Assembly (NCBI RefSeq): GCF_030123405.1
Contig: NZ_CP126110.1
Span: 3,720,001 to 3,784,000, forward strand
Reading direction: 5' to 3'
Source of the DNA: Neobacillus sp. WH10
Lineage (GTDB): Bacteria; Bacillota; Bacilli; Bacillales; Cytobacillaceae
Length of the DNA: 64,000 bases
Positions 61,150 through 64,000 of this stretch are shown here, in pieces. Each line of letters opens with the position of its first letter. Within the stretch, counting starts at the first letter, position 1. The position numbers and the translations under genes are program-made. The notes beneath the pieces are model-generated. The model had not been told where the DNA came from and did no database searches. It saw only the letters and a program-made list of their open reading frames with translations.

Positions 61150-62253
61150 TTACTTTTCTCTTTTATAAAAAGGTGTTGGAACTACTGCAGCTTTTAAACG
61201 CTTTCCACGAATTTCAACCTCTACCTCAGTTTCAAGCCCGGCAAATTCCGTCTTAATTAGGGCTAGACCGATATTTTTCTTTAATGTAGGTGACTGTGTA
61301 CCCGTTGTTACTTCGCCGATTAGTTCTTCCCCCTTATATACTGGGTAACCGTGACGAGGGATTCCGCGGTCAATCATTTCAATCCCAACTAGTTTTCTTG
61401 AAAGCCCACTTTCTTTTTGTTGTTTTAATGCATCCTTGCCAATAAAATCAGCTTCTTTATTTAATTTCACTGCAAAACCAATGCCTGCTTCGAGCGGTGA
61501 AATTTCTGGCGAAAGCTCTTGACCATAAAGGGCTAAATTCGCTTCAAAGCGAAGGGTGTCACGTGCACCTAATCCACATGGAAGAACGCCTTCTTCTTTT
61601 CCAGCTTGTAAAATGTCTCTCCAGAGTTCGACAACATTTTTTGCATCACAATACACTTCAAACCCATCTTCACCGGTATAACCGGTTCTAGATACAAGCG
61701 CCTTTTTGCCGTTTAAGTTTACTTCTTGTTGGAATTTGAAAAAGCCAATTTCACTTAAATTTGTATCGGCAGCAAGTTTCTGCAATACTTTTTCAGCAAA
61801 CGGCCCTTGAATAGCGAGCTGAGCCGTTTTTTCTGATAGGTTTTCAATGCTAACATTACCGTCTAAATGTTCTTCAAGCCATTTATAATCTTTTTCAATG
61901 TTAGAAGCGTTCACAACCAAAAGATAATGGTCATCCTCGATTTTATAGACAAGTAAATCATCAACCGTACCACCGTTTTCATAGCACATAGCAGTGTACT
62001 GAGCACCACCGTTTTTTACTTTTGAAATGTCATTTGTCATCATTTTTTGCAAGTAGCTTAAGCTGTCGGCCCCTTTGACTTCAACTTCACCCATATGGGA
62101 TACATCAAACAAACCAGCACGATTACGGACGGCTTCATGCTCTTCCTTAATGCTTGAGAATTGGACTGGCAGCTCCCAGCCTCCAAAATCGATAGTTTTC
62201 CCCCCATTTTCTTTATACACCTCGAAAAGCGGAGTACGTTTTAATTCAGTCAT
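61150..62253 (-). CDS. gcvT: Aminomethyltransferase (glycine cleavage T protein)
   Basis: 367 aa. Transfers the aminomethyl carbon from GcvH to tetrahydrofolate. FDVSHMGEVEVKG, VDDLLVYKI, GYTGEDGFEVYCD and GLGARDTLRFEANLALYG are typical. The open frame reaches 62316, but those 21 codons are the end of a dispersed repeat; ATG 62253 with AAAGGGGAC gives the family start MTELKRTPLFE. Confidence 0.96.
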   Translation of the reverse strand: MTELKRTPLFEVYKENGGKTIDFGGWELPVQFSSIKEEHEAVRNRAGLFDVSHMGEVEVKGADSLSYLQKMMTNDISKVKNGGAQYTAMCYENGGTVDDLLVYKIEDDHYLLVVNASNIEKDYKWLEEHLDGNVSIENLSEKTAQLAIQGPFAEKVLQKLAADTNLSEIGFFKFQQEVNLNGKKALVSRTGYTGEDGFEVYCDAKNVVELWRDILQAGKEEGVLPCGLGARDTLRFEANLALYGQELSPEISPLEAGIGFAVKLNKEADFIGKDALKQQKESGLSRKLVGIEMIDRGIPRHGYPVYKGEELIGEVTTGTQSPTLKKNIGLALIKTEFAGLETEVEVEIRGKRLKAAVVPTPFYKREK

Positions 62254-62281
62254 CCTAAAGTCCCCTTTCAATCTTTTACTT

Positions 62282-62372
62282 GGCCGAAAGGAAAGTATAA
62301 CTTTCCTTTCAGACATAGGTGCAACTACGTCTCTGTCTAAGCCTAACGGCTTGCCAATCGGCGAGTTTTCTT
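62282..62372 (-). repeat. Dispersed three-hairpin repeat, copy 3, in the gcv leader
   Basis: Minus strand AAGAAAACTCGCCGATTGG to CCTTTCGGCC. Hairpin 2 here is AGACGTAG/CTATGTCT, so the G-C pair of copy 1 (GGC/GCC) is A-T on both arms (GAC/GTC). It lies between the riboswitch terminator and the gcvT ribosome binding site, in the transcribed orientation. Confidence 0.85.
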
Positions 62373-62494
62373 AATTCATTATTTGTAAAAAAGAACTCTT
62401 AAAAAGAGATTGAACCCATTAACAAAATCCGGAAAAATTCTCTCTTTTTCAAGCGAAAAAGCATTTGGATGAGTAAAAATTCTGAAAAAAGGCA

Positions 62495-62542
62495 TAAAAA
62501 AGGACAGAAACCTCCCATGAAATATAAGAAGGTCTCTGTCCT
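62495..62542 (-). terminator. Riboswitch-controlled terminator of the gcv operon
   Basis: GGACAGAGACCTTC/GGGAGGTTTCTGTCC stem on the minus strand followed by TTTTTTATG, placed directly after aptamer 2. It is the expression platform. Confidence 0.85.
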
Positions 62543-62705
62543 TGCACCTGAAAGTTTACCTTAATGGTTTTCCCCTTTGGTGGCTGCCCATATTGATCAG
62601 CACTCTCCAGAGCTGCGTCAAACAAGAGTTCTTTTGCCTGAGAGATTCACATTTCTGCTTGCTCCTTCGGCGCTACAAAGGTAGTCTCTCCCCTTGCTGT
62701 CATTC
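62543..62705 (-). promoter_or_regulatory. Tandem glycine riboswitch upstream of gcvT-gcvPA-gcvPB
   Basis: Aptamer 1 runs from GGGGAGAGAC through GCGCCGAAGGAGCAA to AATCTCTCAGGCAAAAGAAC. Aptamer 2 runs from CTCTGGAGAG through CAGCCACCAAAGGGGAA to AACTTTCAGGTGCAAGGACAGAG. Both carry the conserved GCCGAAGGRGCAA-like and CTCTCAGGCAAAAGGAC-like glycine-binding cores, the second more divergent. In Bacillus this class switches gcv on when glycine is high. Confidence 0.95.
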
Positions 62706-62707
62706 GC

Positions 62708-62713
62708 ATTATA
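62708..62713 (-). promoter_or_regulatory. -10 element of the gcv promoter
   Basis: TATAAT on the minus strand, 8 nt before the riboswitch. No good TTGACA lies at 17 bp; the best upstream match is poor. Confidence 0.45.
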
Positions 62714-62915
62714 ATATTTTCCAATTTGGTCATACTAATTATACCTATAAAATAATTTACCTTATTAAAATATTTAAAACTTTAAAAACTAACTTCATCC
62801 TACCATTAAAACAATGTATTGAGCAATAACTTTATAAAGAAAATCAGAAGTACTTTGATTTTGAGAATAATTGGCATTATGCAGATAAAAACAGCGTCTA
62901 AAAGGAGCTGAAATT

Positions 62916-64000
62916 ATGACGGTTGAAATTGAATTTAATTCCTCTTGGCAGGATGATTTTTTACATAGAATTGAGAACGATGGGCCATGGGGAAATTGGG
63001 AGCTATTTAAGCTGGCAATCGGGGTTGAAAAACATTTGGTGATCCCTGAATTTGAAGGCCTGCAAGCCCCAAATCATTTGCCAAATTTAACACCCCTGCC
63101 CCACCAGCTCGAAACAGCAAAACAAGTAATTGAAAACATGAATGGAAAAGCCATCCTTGCTGATGAAGTAGGACTTGGGAAGACCATTGAGGCTGGATTA
63201 ATTTTAAAAGAATACATGATTCGCGGATTAGTGAAAAAGGTCTTGATCCTCGTCCCTGCTTCTTTGGTTTCCCAATGGGCGATTGAACTGAATAGCAAAT
63301 TTTTCATCCCTGCAATTACTCAAAGGAAAAGTTATGTATGGGAACAATGTGATGTCGTCGTCTCCTCGATTGATACGGCCAAACGAAACCCACATCGAGA
63401 TATTATTTATAAACAAGACTATGATCTCATCATCATTGATGAAGCCCATAAATTAAAAAATAACAAAACGAAAAACTACGAATTTGTTCAAAATCTTAAA
63501 AAGAAATTTTGTTTATTGTTGACGGCCACTCCGATTCAAAACCGAATCGAAGAAATCTTTAATCTTGTTTCACTTCTTAAACCTGGCCATCTAGGCAGTG
63601 AGACCGCATTCTATGAAAAATACAAACGTGACGCAAGGTCATTAAATGATAACGAGCATTTAAAAGAATTAGTTAATAAAGTAATGATTCGCAATCGCCG
63701 TGCTGATACAGGAATAGAATGGACCAAACGGCATGTGGAAACGATTCCGATTGATCTTACACCTCCTGAAAAAGAGCTTTATGAAGCGATTAATAAACTT
63801 AAAAACGAGGGCGATTGGCTTCAGACAAGTGCATTCTCAGTTATGACACTACAGCGTGAGGCATGCAGCAGCAGGGAAGCGGTTTTTTATACGTTAAAAA
63901 ATATGCTCCAGAAAAAGGAAAATCCATCGAATGCTTTCGAGGAACAAATTCAGTTTTTAATCCAAAAGGTGGAAGCTGTTCAGCAAAATTCAAAAGCTGA
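62916..64000 (+). CDS. yqhH: SNF2-family DEAD/DEAH-box helicase (partial, 3' end outside window)
   Basis: 361 residues present. PLPHQLETA (Q-like motif), Walker A ADEVGLGKTIEAG (about 87-99), ILVPASLVSQW, Walker B LIIIDEAHKLKN, motif III LLTATPIQN. Homologue of B. subtilis YqhH (RapA/SNF2 class), located divergently from gcvT as in that species. ATG at 62916 follows AAAGGAGCTGAAATT. The C-terminal helicase half lies beyond the window. Confidence 0.9.
   Translation, partial: MTVEIEFNSSWQDDFLHRIENDGPWGNWELFKLAIGVEKHLVIPEFEGLQAPNHLPNLTPLPHQLETAKQVIENMNGKAILADEVGLGKTIEAGLILKEYMIRGLVKKVLILVPASLVSQWAIELNSKFFIPAITQRKSYVWEQCDVVVSSIDTAKRNPHRDIIYKQDYDLIIIDEAHKLKNNKTKNYEFVQNLKKKFCLLLTATPIQNRIEEIFNLVSLLKPGHLGSETAFYEKYKRDARSLNDNEHLKELVNKVMIRNRRADTGIEWTKRHVETIPIDLTPPEKELYEAINKLKNEGDWLQTSAFSVMTLQREACSSREAVFYTLKNMLQKKENPSNAFEEQIQFLIQKVEAVQQNSKA

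Noticed and set aside
62254..62316. N-terminal extension of gcvT
   Set aside because: These codons come from the end of the three-hairpin repeat; the family start and ribosome binding site are at 62253.
1..64000. tRNA, rRNA, CRISPR arrays, transposases, integrases or prophage genes
   Set aside because: None found on reading both strands; the accessory blocks therefore show no visible mobility gene, and their acquisition is inferred only from gene content and synteny.

Overview
The window is chromosome of an endospore-forming member of the Bacillaceae. Evidence: a complete spoIIIA operon (AA to AH), spo0A and spoIVB; AGGAGG-type ribosome binding sites with frequent TTG/GTG starts; low GC; and a backbone gene order close to the Bacillus subtilis yqi-yqh region. 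A Neobacillus-like relative would fit, but I cannot name a species from sequence alone.

Layout. 1-7.4 kb (minus): branched-chain keto-acid operon ptb-bcd-buk-lpdV-bkdAA behind a near-perfect sigma-L promoter, with its activator bkdR. 7.5-9.7 kb: yqzF, yqiK, a yycC-like gene and spo0A. 10-23.1 kb (minus): spoIVB, recN, ahrC, yqxC, dxs, ispA, xseB, xseA, folD, nusB, yqhY, accC, accB. 23.4-28.7 kb (minus): spoIIIAH to spoIIIAA behind a sigma-E promoter. 39.3-44.2 kb: efp, papA, yqhR, yqhQ, yqhP, yqhO. 56.7-64 kb: lipM, yqhL, the glycine cleavage operon gcvT-gcvPA-gcvPB behind a tandem glycine riboswitch, and the start of a SNF2 helicase.

Two accessory blocks interrupt this backbone. Block 1 (28.9-39.1 kb) lies between spoIIIAA and efp. 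It holds a SIMPL-domain gene and an 11-gene cytochrome c maturation cluster of the System I (Ccm) type: ccmE, F, H, a CcmI-like gene, A, B, C, D and a ResA/CcmG-like thioredoxin, plus two signal/beta-domain/TM proteins I do not recognise. A diheme cytochrome c with a small lipoprotein lies just upstream. This is unexpected because Bacillus normally matures cytochrome c with ResBC/CcdA (System II). CcmE carries a CPSKY (CxxxY) heme site instead of HxxxY. Three proteins of the cluster share a short cytosolic motif like GK(L/I)SxxEY. This is the best candidate for an undescribed variant system. Block 2 (44.4-56.4 kb) lies between yqhO and lipM, where mntR sits in B. subtilis. It holds a copper module (HMA-SafE-cupredoxin fusion, two-component system, CopA, CopZ, a CcdA/DsbD-like membrane protein), an NlpC/P60 hydrolase and a B12-dependent ribonucleotide reductase.

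Dispersed non-coding repeats are prominent. A ~92-bp three-hairpin repeat occurs three times, with compensatory base changes between copies; one copy sits in the glycine-operon leader. A second family lies before yqhQ and, degenerate, over the 3' end of recN. A third, MITE-like family lies inside the spoIIIA operon and at 46.3-46.6 kb. I saw no tRNA, rRNA, CRISPR array, transposase or prophage gene.
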